DNA of 64,000 nucleotides, from NCBI RefSeq assembly GCF_018070045.1, contig NZ_JAGPYK010000016.1:99721-163720 (forward strand). Reading direction: 5' to 3'. Position 1 is the stretch's first letter. Each line of letters begins with the position of its first letter. The stretch is from Micromonospora sp. U21. GTDB lineage: Bacteria; Actinomycetota; Actinomycetes; Mycobacteriales; Micromonosporaceae. The notes beneath the pieces were generated by a model. It did no database searches. It was not told the DNA's origin and saw only the letters and a program-made list of their open reading frames with translations. This document shows, in pieces, positions 8,210 through 16,338 of the stretch. A program made the position numbers and the translations under genes.

Positions 8210-8640
8210 AAAGAGCTGGGCGGCGATCTCGGCGTTGGTCAGGCCCCGGGCGACGAGCTTCACGACGTCGAGTTCCCGCGGCGACAATCCGGCGTCGTCG
8301 CGCGCCGGAGCGGGCGAGCTGAGGTGTTCCAGCAGTCGTACCGTGATGGACGGGCTGATCAGCGCGTCACCGGAGACGGCGGCGCGGACCGCTTCCACGA
8401 GCAGCGCCGGGCCGGAGTCCTTGAGCAGGAAACCGCAGGCGCCGTTGGAGAGCGCGGTGTGCACGTACTCGTCGAGGTCGAAGGCCGTCACCACGACCAC
8501 TCGGATGGCGTCGGCGACGCCCGGCCCGGCGAGCAGCCGCAGCGCTTCGAGGACGTCGAGGCTGGGCATCCGGATGTCCAGCAGCACCACGTCCGGCGTA
8601 GCCGCCGGGCCAGCTCGACGGCGACGACGCCGGGGTGCTG
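8210..8640 (-). pseudogene. Remnant of a NarL/LuxR-type response regulator
   Basis: The minus strand encodes most of a two-component receiver domain (VVLLDIRMPSLDVLEALRLL with the phospho-acceptor Asp, then VVVVTAFD and GFLLKDS). The start of a LuxR-type helix-turn-helix follows (LSPRELDVVKLVARGLTNAEIAAQLF). The helix-turn-helix breaks off at about 8210 and runs into unrelated sequence, so the recognition helix is missing. At the other end, AVELARRLR, which normally precedes PDVVLLD, is present one frame away near 8600-8640, so a single-base change separates it. The first 50 or so residues are not detectable and no partner histidine kinase is visible. The product cannot be functional. Confidence 0.85.
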
Positions 8641-8724
8641 CCGGCCCGGCGGGCGTCGCGGGTCAGCCCCGTGGTGGCACGGTCAGTTGGGAGCCGATGT
8701 GAACGGTGTTCGTCGTGCGCGTCG

Positions 8725-9990
8725 CTACGGCTGGACCGGCCGGCGGAGCACCATCTTCGAGGTGTCGACCAGGCCGAGCCCGGCGATGCCGACGACCGGT
8801 AGGACGGTCAGCTGCCACAGTCCGGCGCCGTCCCAGCCGAGACCGGCCACCAGCCGCGCGAAGAGCAGCCCGGAGAACGCCGCGGCCACGTAGTGGGAGA
8901 GCATGAACAGGCCCGCGCCCCGCCCGACGTGTTCGGGTCGGACGGCTCGTTGCATGGCGGTCGTGCAGTTGGTGAAGAGGAAGCCGCTGGCGAAGGCGCC
9001 CATCAGGAAGGCGAGCACGTACTGGGCCGGTGCCGACGTGGCGAGCTGGTAGGTGACGTACGCGGTGGCGGACGTGGCGACGAAGGCGAAGGCGAGCAGG
9101 TAGCGCTGGTTGACCCGGTCACCCAGCCAGCCGGCCGGCAGGGCCATCATCGCGCCGAAGCCCGAGACGGACACGGCCAGTGCCGCCTGCTCCGGGGTGA
9201 ACCCGAGCTGCTCGCGCAGGAACGTGGGGTACAGGCCGAGGAAGCCGTAGAACACCAGCCCGGACACCGCGCAGGCGATGCCCAGGCCCAGGGTGTTGCG
9301 GTTGTACGGGCTCGCGGGCACGTGGTCGAAGCTGCCCTGCGGCCCGGCGTTGGCGCCCGTGACGGCCTCGGTCAGTCGCTTGTTGACGATCACAGCGATG
9401 AGCAGGCACATCACCAGGCCGGCCGCGGCGAAGACGAAGAACGGCGCCCGCCAGGTGTCCCACACGTTGGCGAGCCTGGTCCCGACGAGGGGGCCGAGGA
9501 AGATGCCGGCGCCGAACGCGACGCCCACCACGCCGGCGGCGACCGCCCTGCGGTGGAAGAAGAAGGCGCCGATGACGGCGTAGAGCGCGGTGGCCTGCAC
9601 GCCCTCGCCGACGCCGGAGATCAGGCGGTACACGCTCATGTCGACGAAGCCGGAGGCGAGCGGGATCGCCAGCGTCCCGATCGAGTAGACCAGGACACTG
9701 ATCAGGATGATGGTCTTGCGGGAGACCCGGTCGACCAGGTACCCGGCGGGCAGCCCGGCCAGGGCGAGGCCGAGCGTGAAGCCGGTCGCCAGCAGCCCGC
9801 CCTGACCCAGGGAGAAGCCGAACTCGCTGCGGATCTCGGGCAGCAGCGGGTAGAAGATCTGCCGGTCCATCGCGTTGAGCATGTACGAGGCGCACAGCAC
9901 CGCGAATCCGACGGCGATCGACACCCGGGTCAGGCCCGTGGCCGTTCGAGTGGGCGCGGGCTCGGTCGGGCCCTTCAGTGTCTCGGTCAT
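8725..9990 (-). CDS. MFS transporter, probable organic or aromatic acid permease
   Basis: The 421-residue protein has about twelve transmembrane segments and the MFS signature GYLVDRVSRKTI between TM2 and TM3. The LNAMDRQIFYPLLPEIRSEF segment in TM1 resembles aromatic-acid and hexuronate-type MFS permeases. Substrate assignment is inferred: its promoter region carries the same CGGAC-N4-GTCCG dyad found twice in the divergent promoter of the ring-cleavage operon at 17460-17654, so it may import that pathway's substrate. ATG 9990 starts the first amphipathic segment. Confidence 0.85.
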   Translation of the reverse strand: MTETLKGPTEPAPTRTATGLTRVSIAVGFAVLCASYMLNAMDRQIFYPLLPEIRSEFGFSLGQGGLLATGFTLGLALAGLPAGYLVDRVSRKTIILISVLVYSIGTLAIPLASGFVDMSVYRLISGVGEGVQATALYAVIGAFFFHRRAVAAGVVGVAFGAGIFLGPLVGTRLANVWDTWRAPFFVFAAAGLVMCLLIAVIVNKRLTEAVTGANAGPQGSFDHVPASPYNRNTLGLGIACAVSGLVFYGFLGLYPTFLREQLGFTPEQAALAVSVSGFGAMMALPAGWLGDRVNQRYLLAFAFVATSATAYVTYQLATSAPAQYVLAFLMGAFASGFLFTNCTTAMQRAVRPEHVGRGAGLFMLSHYVAAAFSGLLFARLVAGLGWDGAGLWQLTVLPVVGIAGLGLVDTSKMVLRRPVQP

Positions 9991-10083
9991 GGTGGTGTCT
10001 CCCCTTCAGTCGACGGCGGCGCGCGACGTCCCGCGGTGAGGATCTGGTGGGGTGGGGCGGTCGAGTGCTTCGCGCTGCTGATC

Positions 10084-10097
10084 CGGACGGTTGTCCG
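10084..10097. promoter_or_regulatory. Candidate IclR operator before the MFS gene
   Basis: The dyad CGGAC-ggtt-GTCCG lies 94 bp upstream of the MFS start. The same half-sites with the same 4-bp spacing occur at 17476-17489 and 17609-17622, between the ring-cleavage operon and the amidohydrolase/IclR genes. The identity of the binding protein as the IclR at 19095 is inferred from proximity. Confidence 0.55.
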
Positions 10098-10415
10098 TAT
10101 GACGATCCGCGAGAACGTTGGCGTAACGATGGAGCCTCTCTATCGGCCTGTCAAGAGGCGGTTGTTGACGTAGCTGTTACGCGGATTTCACGGCTGTCCG
10201 TCACGCGGACAACGGCTTGGTCAAGGCTTTTCCCGGCCTGCCGGGCGATGTTGCCCGTCGACCTGGGGCCACCAACGTGACTGCGGATGAGCAGGGCGTT
10301 CGCATGCCTTTTCGCCGCGCCGACCCTGCGGAGGTTCGGCCCGGTCGGCGGTCGCGCCATCCACGCGGTGCCGTCTCGCGGTTGATCGTCCGTACAGCGG
10401 ACAGGACGCAAACAA

Positions 10416-10453
10416 ACGACGGCTCCCGGCGCACCCGCGCCGGGAGCCGTCGT
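10416..10453 (-). terminator. Hairpin terminator of a lost minus-strand gene
   Basis: A perfect 17-bp stem (10416-10432 and 10437-10453) with a 4-nt loop is followed, reading the minus strand, by the T-rich TTTGTTTG. It lies directly after the phytase-like gene fragment at 10470-10598, whose original terminator it probably is. Confidence 0.8.
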
Positions 10454-10469
10454 TGCGTCGGGGCCTATC

Positions 10470-10598
10470 GCAGCCGGGCACGTCGATGACGATCAGCTCG
10501 GTGTCGTCCGCGCGCCCCGGGATGCGCCCGTCGTTGCTTGGGAAGTTGTTGTCGTTGGCGACGAGCACCCGGTCACCGCCGAACGGCAACACCGACTC
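10470..10598 (-). pseudogene. C-terminal fragment of an esterase-like/phytase-like secreted protein
   Basis: About 43 codons on the minus strand read ESVLPFGGDRVLVANDNNFP and continue SNDGRIPGRADDTELIVIDV. This is the typical last segment of the secreted esterase-like (phytase-like) domain proteins of actinobacteria. Nothing upstream in any frame continues the family; the fragment abuts an oppositely oriented hydrolase fragment at about 10590. Only the 3' end and its terminator survived a deletion. Confidence 0.75.
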
Positions 10599-10755
10599 GA
10601 CCGACAAGACCGCGCAGCTCGTCGCGAACGCCAATGAGATCTACTACCCGGGCGCACCGCACGGCATGACGGCGACGATGCAGGACCAGGTCAACAAGGA
10701 CCTGCTGGCGTTCCTGAAGGAGCTGATCGGGGTCAGACGCGCTGAGCGCCGATGA
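10585..10755 (+). pseudogene. C-terminal fragment of an alpha/beta hydrolase (chloroperoxidase type)
   Basis: The frame reads DKTAQLVANANEIYYPGAPH then GMTATMQDQVNKDLLAFLKE. This is the C-terminal segment of non-haem chloroperoxidase-like alpha/beta hydrolases and includes the catalytic-His motif GAPHG. The nucleophile domain is missing. It is joined at its 5' end to the phytase-like fragment on the other strand, marking a deletion or rearrangement junction near 10590. Its stop overlaps the end of the XRE regulator gene. Confidence 0.75.
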
Positions 10756-11566
10756 CGGTGAGCAGCCGCAGCTTCTCGTCGCTCTCCGAGCCGGGCACGG
10801 CGGTGAAGACCAGCAGCGTCTGGGACTGGTCGGGATCAACCAGGGTCTGGCAGTGCAGCTCCAGCGGCCCGACCTCGGGGTGGACGAAGTGCTTCGGCGG
10901 GCAGTAGCCGCCCGGCACCGGGTGCTCCCGCCACAGCTCGCCGAACTCCGGGCTCGCCGCGAGCAGGGCATCGACGATCGCCGCCGCCCGCGATCCCCGG
11001 CCGTCGCGGGTGTACGCCGCGTGCAGGTGCGCCACGAGGAGCCGGCTCTGCGTGGCGTGGTCCTCCGCCGGGTGCAATCGCCGGGTCTGCGGGTCGGTGA
11101 ACCAGCGGTGGTGCAGGCTGCGGGCCAGCCCGGTGTGCCTTGTCTCGTCGCCGAGCAGTGCGATCGCCGGCGCGGTCTGCGCCAGGGTCTCGCCGAGGTG
11201 GTTCACCACCTGGGCGGGAGTGTCGTGCAGTCGGTCGAGGATCCGCATCATGCCCGGGTTGACGTGGTCGGCGCGGACCGTGCGGTGCGGGACGGCGTGA
11301 CCGGCGAGCTGGAAGAGGTGGTCCCGCTCGGCCAGGGAGAGTCGCAGGCCACGGGCCAGGGCGGCGAGCATCTGCTCCGAGGGGTGCGGCCCCCGCTGCT
11401 GCTCCAGCCGGCTGTAGTAGTCGGTGGACATTCCGCTCAGCGCGGCCACCTCCTCGCGTCGCAGCCCTCCGGTCCGGCGGCGTTGACCCCGGGGCAGCCC
11501 CACGTCCTCGGGCTGGAGCGCCTCGCGTCGGGTGCGCAGAAAGCTGGCGAGCTGGGCGCGGTCCAC
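10733..11566 (-). CDS. XRE-family regulator with MmyB-like ligand-binding domain
   Basis: The 277-residue regulator has an N-terminal helix-turn-helix of XRE type (about residues 10-85), with the family hallmark RTGGLRREEVAALSGMSTDY. The C-terminal MmyB-like domain (about 105-270) includes the RDGRGS region and the PEFGELWREHPV motif. Such proteins typically sit beside an oxidoreductase or hydrolase they control. Here a decayed hydrolase fragment overlaps the 3' end and an aldehyde dehydrogenase gene lies upstream beyond a repeat element. The length and start (ATG 11566) fit the family. Confidence 0.9.
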   Translation of the reverse strand: MDRAQLASFLRTRREALQPEDVGLPRGQRRRTGGLRREEVAALSGMSTDYYSRLEQQRGPHPSEQMLAALARGLRLSLAERDHLFQLAGHAVPHRTVRADHVNPGMMRILDRLHDTPAQVVNHLGETLAQTAPAIALLGDETRHTGLARSLHHRWFTDPQTRRLHPAEDHATQSRLLVAHLHAAYTRDGRGSRAAAIVDALLAASPEFGELWREHPVPGGYCPPKHFVHPEVGPLELHCQTLVDPDQSQTLLVFTAVPGSESDEKLRLLTVIGAQRV

Positions 11567-11682
11567 GGTGACTCCTCGATCGGTTGGTGCCGACGGTCAA
11601 CGGGCACGTGGGATGTAACAGGCGGGCAGGGGCGCGCTGTTCCGCACCGGCGCTGGGAACCTGGACGTGGCGGCCCCGCACT

Positions 11683-11775
11683 GCGTCCTTTGCTCTGCTT
11701 CAACCTACGCAACACCACACGTCGGCTATCCGGACAACCGGCGTTGCGCCGGTTGAAGCAGAGCAAAGGACGCAC
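11683..11775. repeat. Intergenic inverted-repeat element, copy A
   Basis: Perfect 24-bp arms (11683-11706 and 11752-11775) with the core TTTGCTCTGCTT / AAGCAGAGCAAA flank a 45-bp centre that itself contains CGCAAC and GTTGCG. A related element lies at 20018-20098 with the same order of motifs but imperfect arms. The shared nested layout suggests a dispersed non-coding element rather than an ordinary terminator, although it could also terminate the ALDH operon's neighbour. Confidence 0.8.
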
Positions 11776-11843
11776 CGAGGGCGGACGGGACCGGACGGCC
11801 CGGCCCGAGGGCCCGACGGTGCGAGCCGGGCCGTCCGGCGCGG

Positions 11844-13268
11844 TCAGCGCTGAATGGACTTGATCTCCAGGAACTCCTCCAGGCCGAAGCGGCCGAACTC
11901 GCGGCCGTTGCCGGACTGCTTGTAGCCGCCGAAGGGGGCGAGCGGGTTCCAGTGACCGGCGTTCACGTCGACCTGGCCCACCCGCAGCCGCTTCGCGACC
12001 GCGAGGGCGTGCTCCGGTTCGCCGAAGACCCCGCTGGTCAGGCCGTACAGCGTACCGTTGGCGATGGCCACGGCCTCGTCCTCGTCGGCGTACGGGATGA
12101 TCGTGAGCACCGGGCCGAAGACCTCCTCCTGGGCGATCGCGGAGGTCGGGGCGACGTCGGCGAAGATCGTCGGCTGCACATAGGCGCCCTTTGCCAGGCC
12201 CTCGGGTCGGCCCGGGCCACCGAACACGAGCCGGGCGCCGTCGGCGACGCCCCGCTCGATGTACCCGACGACCTTCTGCCGGTGGGCCTCCGAGGCCATC
12301 GGACCGATTCGGGTCGCCTCGTCGGTGGGGTCGCCGACGGCGAACTGCCTCGCCGCCTCGACGGCCAGCGCCACGATCTCGTCCTGCCGGGAGGCGGGCA
12401 CCAACATCCGTGGCCACGCGCCACAGACCTGGCCGCCGTTGGCGAAAGACATCAGCACGCCGGTGGTGACCGCCTTCGGCAGGTCGGCGTCGTCGAGGAT
12501 GATGTTCGCGCCCTTGCCGCCCAGCTCCAGCGCGACCCGCTTGACGGTCGCCGCCGCCACCGCCCCGATCCGCCGCCCGGCCCGGGTGGAGCCGGTGAAG
12601 GAGATCATGTCGATGTCCGGGTGGGCGGAGATGGCCTCGCCGACGACCGCGCCGGTGCCGTACACCACGTTGAACACTCCCGCCGGTACGCCAGCCTCGG
12701 CGGCGACCTCGGCGAGGATCCGCGCGGTCAGCGGGGCGTTCTCGGACGGCTTGAAGACCATCGTGTTGCCGGCGAGCAGCGCCGGCGCCAGCTTGGAAAC
12801 GATCTGCTGCAATGGAAAGTTCCACGGCGTGATCGCACCGACCACGCCGATCGGCTCACGGACGATCAGCGAGTTGCCGACCTCCTCGGTCCAGGCGAAG
12901 TCGTCGGCGAGGCCGGCGACGGATTCGAGCACGGCGGCCGGGAAACCGACCTGGGCGGTACGGGACATGCCGATGGGGGAGCCCATCTCGGCGGTGATCG
13001 CCCCGGCGATCTCCTCCTGCCTGGCGGCGAGGCCGGCGCCGAGTCGGCGCAGCACGTCCGCCCGGTGCTGCGGGGTGGTCGCCGCCCAGGCCGGGAAGGC
13101 GGCCCGGGCGACGGCGACGGCCCGGTCGACGTCGGCGGCGGTGCCGGCCGGTGTCTCGGCGACGATGTCGCCGGTCGCCGGGTTCACGACGGGAAGGGTG
13201 CCGGCCGAGCCGGCGACGATCCCGCCACCGATCCAGTGGCCGGTGACGGTGTAGGTGGAAGGTGTCAT
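11844..13268 (-). CDS. NAD(P)+-dependent aldehyde dehydrogenase
   Basis: The 474-residue ALDH-superfamily enzyme oxidises an aldehyde to the carboxylate. PWNFPLQQ in the cofactor fold, the general-base Glu in LELGGKGANI and the catalytic Cys in NGGQVCGAW are all present. It is the last gene of the minus-strand catabolic operon, 84 bp after the MDR oxidoreductase. Its substrate is inferred to be a semialdehyde, such as one released by the LigAB-like ring-cleavage enzyme; sequence alone does not fix this. The gap before it holds CCAGGG/CCCTGG (13316-13336), which may attenuate or regulate it. Confidence 0.93.
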   Translation of the reverse strand: MTPSTYTVTGHWIGGGIVAGSAGTLPVVNPATGDIVAETPAGTAADVDRAVAVARAAFPAWAATTPQHRADVLRRLGAGLAARQEEIAGAITAEMGSPIGMSRTAQVGFPAAVLESVAGLADDFAWTEEVGNSLIVREPIGVVGAITPWNFPLQQIVSKLAPALLAGNTMVFKPSENAPLTARILAEVAAEAGVPAGVFNVVYGTGAVVGEAISAHPDIDMISFTGSTRAGRRIGAVAAATVKRVALELGGKGANIILDDADLPKAVTTGVLMSFANGGQVCGAWPRMLVPASRQDEIVALAVEAARQFAVGDPTDEATRIGPMASEAHRQKVVGYIERGVADGARLVFGGPGRPEGLAKGAYVQPTIFADVAPTSAIAQEEVFGPVLTIIPYADEDEAVAIANGTLYGLTSGVFGEPEHALAVAKRLRVGQVDVNAGHWNPLAPFGGYKQSGNGREFGRFGLEEFLEIKSIQR

Positions 13269-13352
13269 GCACCGACCGTGGCACCGGAGCCGAGCCCCAA
13301 CCAGGTGCGGTCTATCCAGGGTTTCGCGATCCCTGGCTGCGGCCGGGGCCGG

Positions 13353-14318
13353 TCAGAGCGCGAGGACGACGCGGCCGGCCGCGGTGCCGTTGTCCTGTCG
13401 GGACCAGGCGTCGGCGACCGAGGCGAACGGCACGATCTCGTGGTCGACGGTGAGCCGGCCGGCGGCCGCGTGCCCGGCCACCACGGCCAGCGACGCAGCC
13501 CGCTGCTCGGTCGACAACCCGTTGTTGGTGTAGCCGATCATCCGCAACGAGCCGCTGCGCAACACGGCGGACTCGATCGGCGCAGTCGCTCCCGCGGCGC
13601 TGCCCAGGTTGACCAGGCGGCCACCGGGGCGCAGCACCCGTAGCGCCGCCGCGGCCGGGACGCCGAAGACCGGATCGAGAACGAGGTCGACCGGACCGTC
13701 GGCGGCGTCGCGCAGCCTGTCGGCCATCGACGCGACGTCGTCATCCGGGAGCAGCGGGACGGCGACCGCGGCACCGAGCTCCTCGGCGCGGGCCCGCGCC
13801 GAGGCGGAGCGGGCCACGGCGATCACGCGCCGCGCCCCGCCGAGCAGGGCCAGCTGGACGGCCGCCTGGCCGACCACGCCGCCGGCGCCCAGCACGATGA
13901 CCTGCTCACCGGCCACCAGCTCGCCGGAGCGGGTCAGGGCCGCGTGCGCGGCGACCGCGGAGAGGCCCAGAGCGGCGAGCAGGGTCAGCGGTACGTCGGG
14001 CGGCAGCGTCACCACGTCGGCGGTGGGCACCGCGACCGTGGTCGCCATGCTGCCGTCGACCCCCGGCCGCATGCCGGCCGAGGTGCCGAACCAGACGGGG
14101 GTGCCGTCGGCGAGCCGGCCGACGCCCTGCACGCCCGGCACGTACGGTGTCGCCGGCGTGCCGAAGTAGCTGGTGCCGGTGGCGCACAGCACGTCGAGCG
14201 GGGTGATCGGCACCGCCTCGACGGTGATCGCCACCTCGCCGCCGGCCGGCACCGGGGCCGGCCGCTCGGCAATGGCCGGCGGAGTGCCGCAGGCGGTGAG
14301 CAGGGCCGCGCGGATCAC
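13353..14318 (-). CDS. MDR-family NAD(P)H:quinone oxidoreductase-like protein
   Basis: The 321-residue protein belongs to the zinc-independent medium-chain dehydrogenase/reductase family (quinone oxidoreductase branch). It has the N-terminal GroES-like fold, the nucleotide-binding motif VLGAGGVVGQAAVQLA, and no zinc-ligand cysteine cluster. Such enzymes reduce quinones or activated double bonds with NADPH. It starts at GTG 14318, overlapping the LigA-like stop (GTGA), so the two are translationally coupled. It probably acts on an intermediate of the ring-cleavage pathway. Confidence 0.85.
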   Translation of the reverse strand: MIRAALLTACGTPPAIAERPAPVPAGGEVAITVEAVPITPLDVLCATGTSYFGTPATPYVPGVQGVGRLADGTPVWFGTSAGMRPGVDGSMATTVAVPTADVVTLPPDVPLTLLAALGLSAVAAHAALTRSGELVAGEQVIVLGAGGVVGQAAVQLALLGGARRVIAVARSASARARAEELGAAVAVPLLPDDDVASMADRLRDAADGPVDLVLDPVFGVPAAAALRVLRPGGRLVNLGSAAGATAPIESAVLRSGSLRMIGYTNNGLSTEQRAASLAVVAGHAAAGRLTVDHEIVPFASVADAWSRQDNGTAAGRVVLAL

Positions 14319-14677
14319 GTCGCGATGTCCGGGTAGGGCATCGCGAAGTGCGCCAGCCGTGCGCCGTAGGACTTCTGGTACTCCAGCGGCTCGGTGTTGT
14401 CCCGCTCGAAGAGGGCGATGAAGAGGGTCAGCGTCAGGAACGGGTGCGCGCCCAGCTCGAACAGCTTCACGTGGTCGTGGGTGGCAAGCGCCTCCCGCTC
14501 CACCTCGTCGAAGCGCAGCCAGGTGCTCGCCTCACCGCCGTGGCAGTTCAGCACCGTGTTGGCGCACTCGGCCTCCCACCAGGCGACCAGCTCGCGCGGC
14601 TCGCTGCGGTAGCGCTCGACCAGCTCGGGGTCCCGGTCGACCATGAAGAGGAACTTGTTCAGCAGGTATTTGCTCAT
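14315..14677 (-). CDS. Extradiol ring-cleavage dioxygenase, small (LigA-like) subunit
   Basis: The 120-residue helical protein begins MSKYLLNKFLFMVDRDPELV, a typical opening of the LigA-type alpha subunit or domain of protocatechuate 4,5-dioxygenase-like enzymes. This subunit caps the active site of the catalytic LigB-type partner. The ATG overlaps the stop of the LigB-like gene by ATGA, so the subunits are made together. The enzyme would open a catechol-, gallate- or hydroxypyridine-like ring next to the diol; the substrate is not determined. Confidence 0.85.
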   Translation of the reverse strand: MSKYLLNKFLFMVDRDPELVERYRSEPRELVAWWEAECANTVLNCHGGEASTWLRFDEVEREALATHDHVKLFELGAHPFLTLTLFIALFERDNTEPLEYQKSYGARLAHFAMPYPDIAT

Positions 14678-15540
14678 GCCGCCGGCGCTCCATTCGGGTA
14701 CCAGGTGAAGTACGCCTCCATGGTGTGGAACAGGTCGAGGGTGTCGACGTAGTCGGCCTTCACGCCGGCCCCGGCCACGCCCATCATGAGCATGAAGTCC
14801 ATGAAGCCGTGGGTGGCGTTGCCGGGCGAGTGCAGGCTGTCCAGGGTGACCTCGCGCAGGCACCCGTCGAGGTCGCCGTTGGCGATCCACTCGACGGCCC
14901 GTTGGTCGAACTCAGGATCCGGGCCGTGCGGGCCGAACTGACGGGGACCACCCAGTTCCAGCGAGAGATGACCGGTGCCGATGACGGCCACCCGCAGGTG
15001 CGACGGCCACGACTCGACGATCTCCCGGATCGCCGCGCCGAGCTGGACGAAGCGTTTCGGCTGTGGCAGGGGCGGCGCGAAGATGTTCGTGTAGATCGGC
15101 ACGATCGGCAGGTCCGCCTCGGGCCGAAGCGTGATGATCGGGCAGGTGATGCTGTGGTCGATCCGCAGCTCGTTGCTGAACGCGAGGTCGAAGCCGGCGT
15201 CGAGACCGGCCCGCAGGATGTGCCCAGACAGGTCCTCCTGGCCCTTGAGCAGCATGCGGGGCAGGCCGAACTCGCGCTCCTCGTTGTACCAGTTGGCGTC
15301 GTAGTGGGGCGCCTTGCCGACCAGGAACTGCGGCATGTTGTCCAGCCAGAGCTGGTGGAAGTGGTCGGAGCCGACCATCACCAGCACGTCGGGCCTGGCC
15401 CGGGTCAACGTCTCGCGGAAGGCCAGGATCTTGCTGGTCCACTCGTCGGCGAACGGTGGCCGGTCCTCGCCCGTGGCCGTGCTGGCCCGGTAGTAGAAGG
15501 GGTGGTGGGTGGAGGCGATGACCGCGACGACGGTGGCCAT
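14674..15540 (-). CDS. Class III extradiol ring-cleavage dioxygenase, catalytic (LigB-like) subunit
   Basis: The 288-residue protein is a LigB-superfamily dioxygenase that inserts O2 into an aromatic ring using Fe(II). Likely iron or acid/base residues lie in ASTHHPFYY near the N-terminus, GSDHFHQLWLDNMPQF (about 58-73) and VIGTGHLSLELGG (about 182-194). It starts at ATG 15540 with an AAGGAG site in the 27-bp gap after the lyase gene. The next gene encodes its LigA-like partner. It is the committed ring-opening step of the operon. The DNMPQF segment is closer to gallate- or methylgallate-type enzymes than to the classic LigB, but the true substrate cannot be named. Confidence 0.88.
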   Translation of the reverse strand: MATVVAVIASTHHPFYYRASTATGEDRPPFADEWTSKILAFRETLTRARPDVLVMVGSDHFHQLWLDNMPQFLVGKAPHYDANWYNEEREFGLPRMLLKGQEDLSGHILRAGLDAGFDLAFSNELRIDHSITCPIITLRPEADLPIVPIYTNIFAPPLPQPKRFVQLGAAIREIVESWPSHLRVAVIGTGHLSLELGGPRQFGPHGPDPEFDQRAVEWIANGDLDGCLREVTLDSLHSPGNATHGFMDFMLMMGVAGAGVKADYVDTLDLFHTMEAYFTWYPNGAPAA

Positions 15541-15567
15541 TCCGCTCCTTTCGCTGCAGCAGAGGGG

Positions 15568-16338
15568 TCAGGGTTCGTAGACGGCGTTGCGGTCGACGGT
15601 GCGGTAGATGTCCATGCCGAGCGGTCGGCGCCGCTCCTCGGCGAGGTGCCCGAGCAGCCCGGCCGCGCGGGCCAGCAGGGCGAAACCGCGCAGCATCTCG
15701 ACGGGGAGCCCGAGGTCGGCGAGCGCCGCGCCGCAGACCCCGGCGCCGTTGAGCGGCAGGGTCCGGCCGAGCACCTGCGGGTGCACCCGTCCGATGGCCT
15801 CGAACAGTCGCAGGTGCGGGCCGTGCAGACCCTCCTCGGTGGCGATCCGGATCAGGACGGGGGTGCGGGGGTCCTGTTCCTTGTGCACGGGGTGGCCGAG
15901 CCCGGGGACCAGCCGGCGCTCCTGCCTGGCCCGGGTGACAGCCTCGAGCGCCACGGCGTCGTAGTCGGTCACCTCGCCGGCCTGTGCGAGTGTGTCGGCG
16001 AGGAAGCGTCCACAGTCCTCGGTGACGCCGAGGAAGCGGGAGCCGCCACCGAGCAGGCCGGCGGCGAGCGCGCCCTGTAGCGACTCCGGCGCGGACAGGT
16101 AGGTGAGTCGTGCGGCGATCGCCGTGGGGGTGAAGCCGTGGTCGGCGAGTGCCACCAGCACCGCCTCGAAGACCCGTACCTCACCCGGGGTGGGACGGCG
16201 GCCGGCGACCAGCCAGTACGCCAGCTCGCCGAAGCCCACCGTGCCCATCAGGTCGGCGGCCAGGTCCTGCCCGAGCAGCGAGATGGTGGTCGGGTCGGAG
16301 GTGCCGATCCCGGTGGGGAAGCTCAGCTCTTCAGCCAC
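15568..16338 (-). CDS. Citryl-CoA-lyase-like protein (short citrate synthase fold)
   Basis: The 256-residue protein matches the C-terminal citrate-synthase fold: GLGHPVHKEQDPRTPVL carries a catalytic His, and the block from GRTLPLNGAG to the end is conserved. It is far shorter than true citrate synthases (370-430 residues) but the right length for citryl-CoA lyases, which split citryl-CoA into acetyl-CoA and oxaloacetate. GTG 16338 lies inside the 3' end of the CoA-transferase gene (16-bp overlap). In this operon the pair probably activates a ring-cleavage product with CoA and cleaves it; that role is inferred. Confidence 0.82.
   Translation of the reverse strand: MAEELSFPTGIGTSDPTTISLLGQDLAADLMGTVGFGELAYWLVAGRRPTPGEVRVFEAVLVALADHGFTPTAIAARLTYLSAPESLQGALAAGLLGGGSRFLGVTEDCGRFLADTLAQAGEVTDYDAVALEAVTRARQERRLVPGLGHPVHKEQDPRTPVLIRIATEEGLHGPHLRLFEAIGRVHPQVLGRTLPLNGAGVCGAALADLGLPVEMLRGFALLARAAGLLGHLAEERRRPLGMDIYRTVDRNAVYEP

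Larger units (their letters stand above)
9991..10469. other. Regulatory region with three dyads and a terminator
   Basis: No gene is supported in this 479-bp stretch. It holds CGGAC-ggtt-GTCCG at 10084-10097 and two reversed dyads GTCCG-N5-CGGAC at 10196-10210 and 10388-10402. It ends with a 17-bp perfect hairpin at 10416-10453. The dyads precede the MFS permease gene on the minus strand. Confidence 0.55.
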
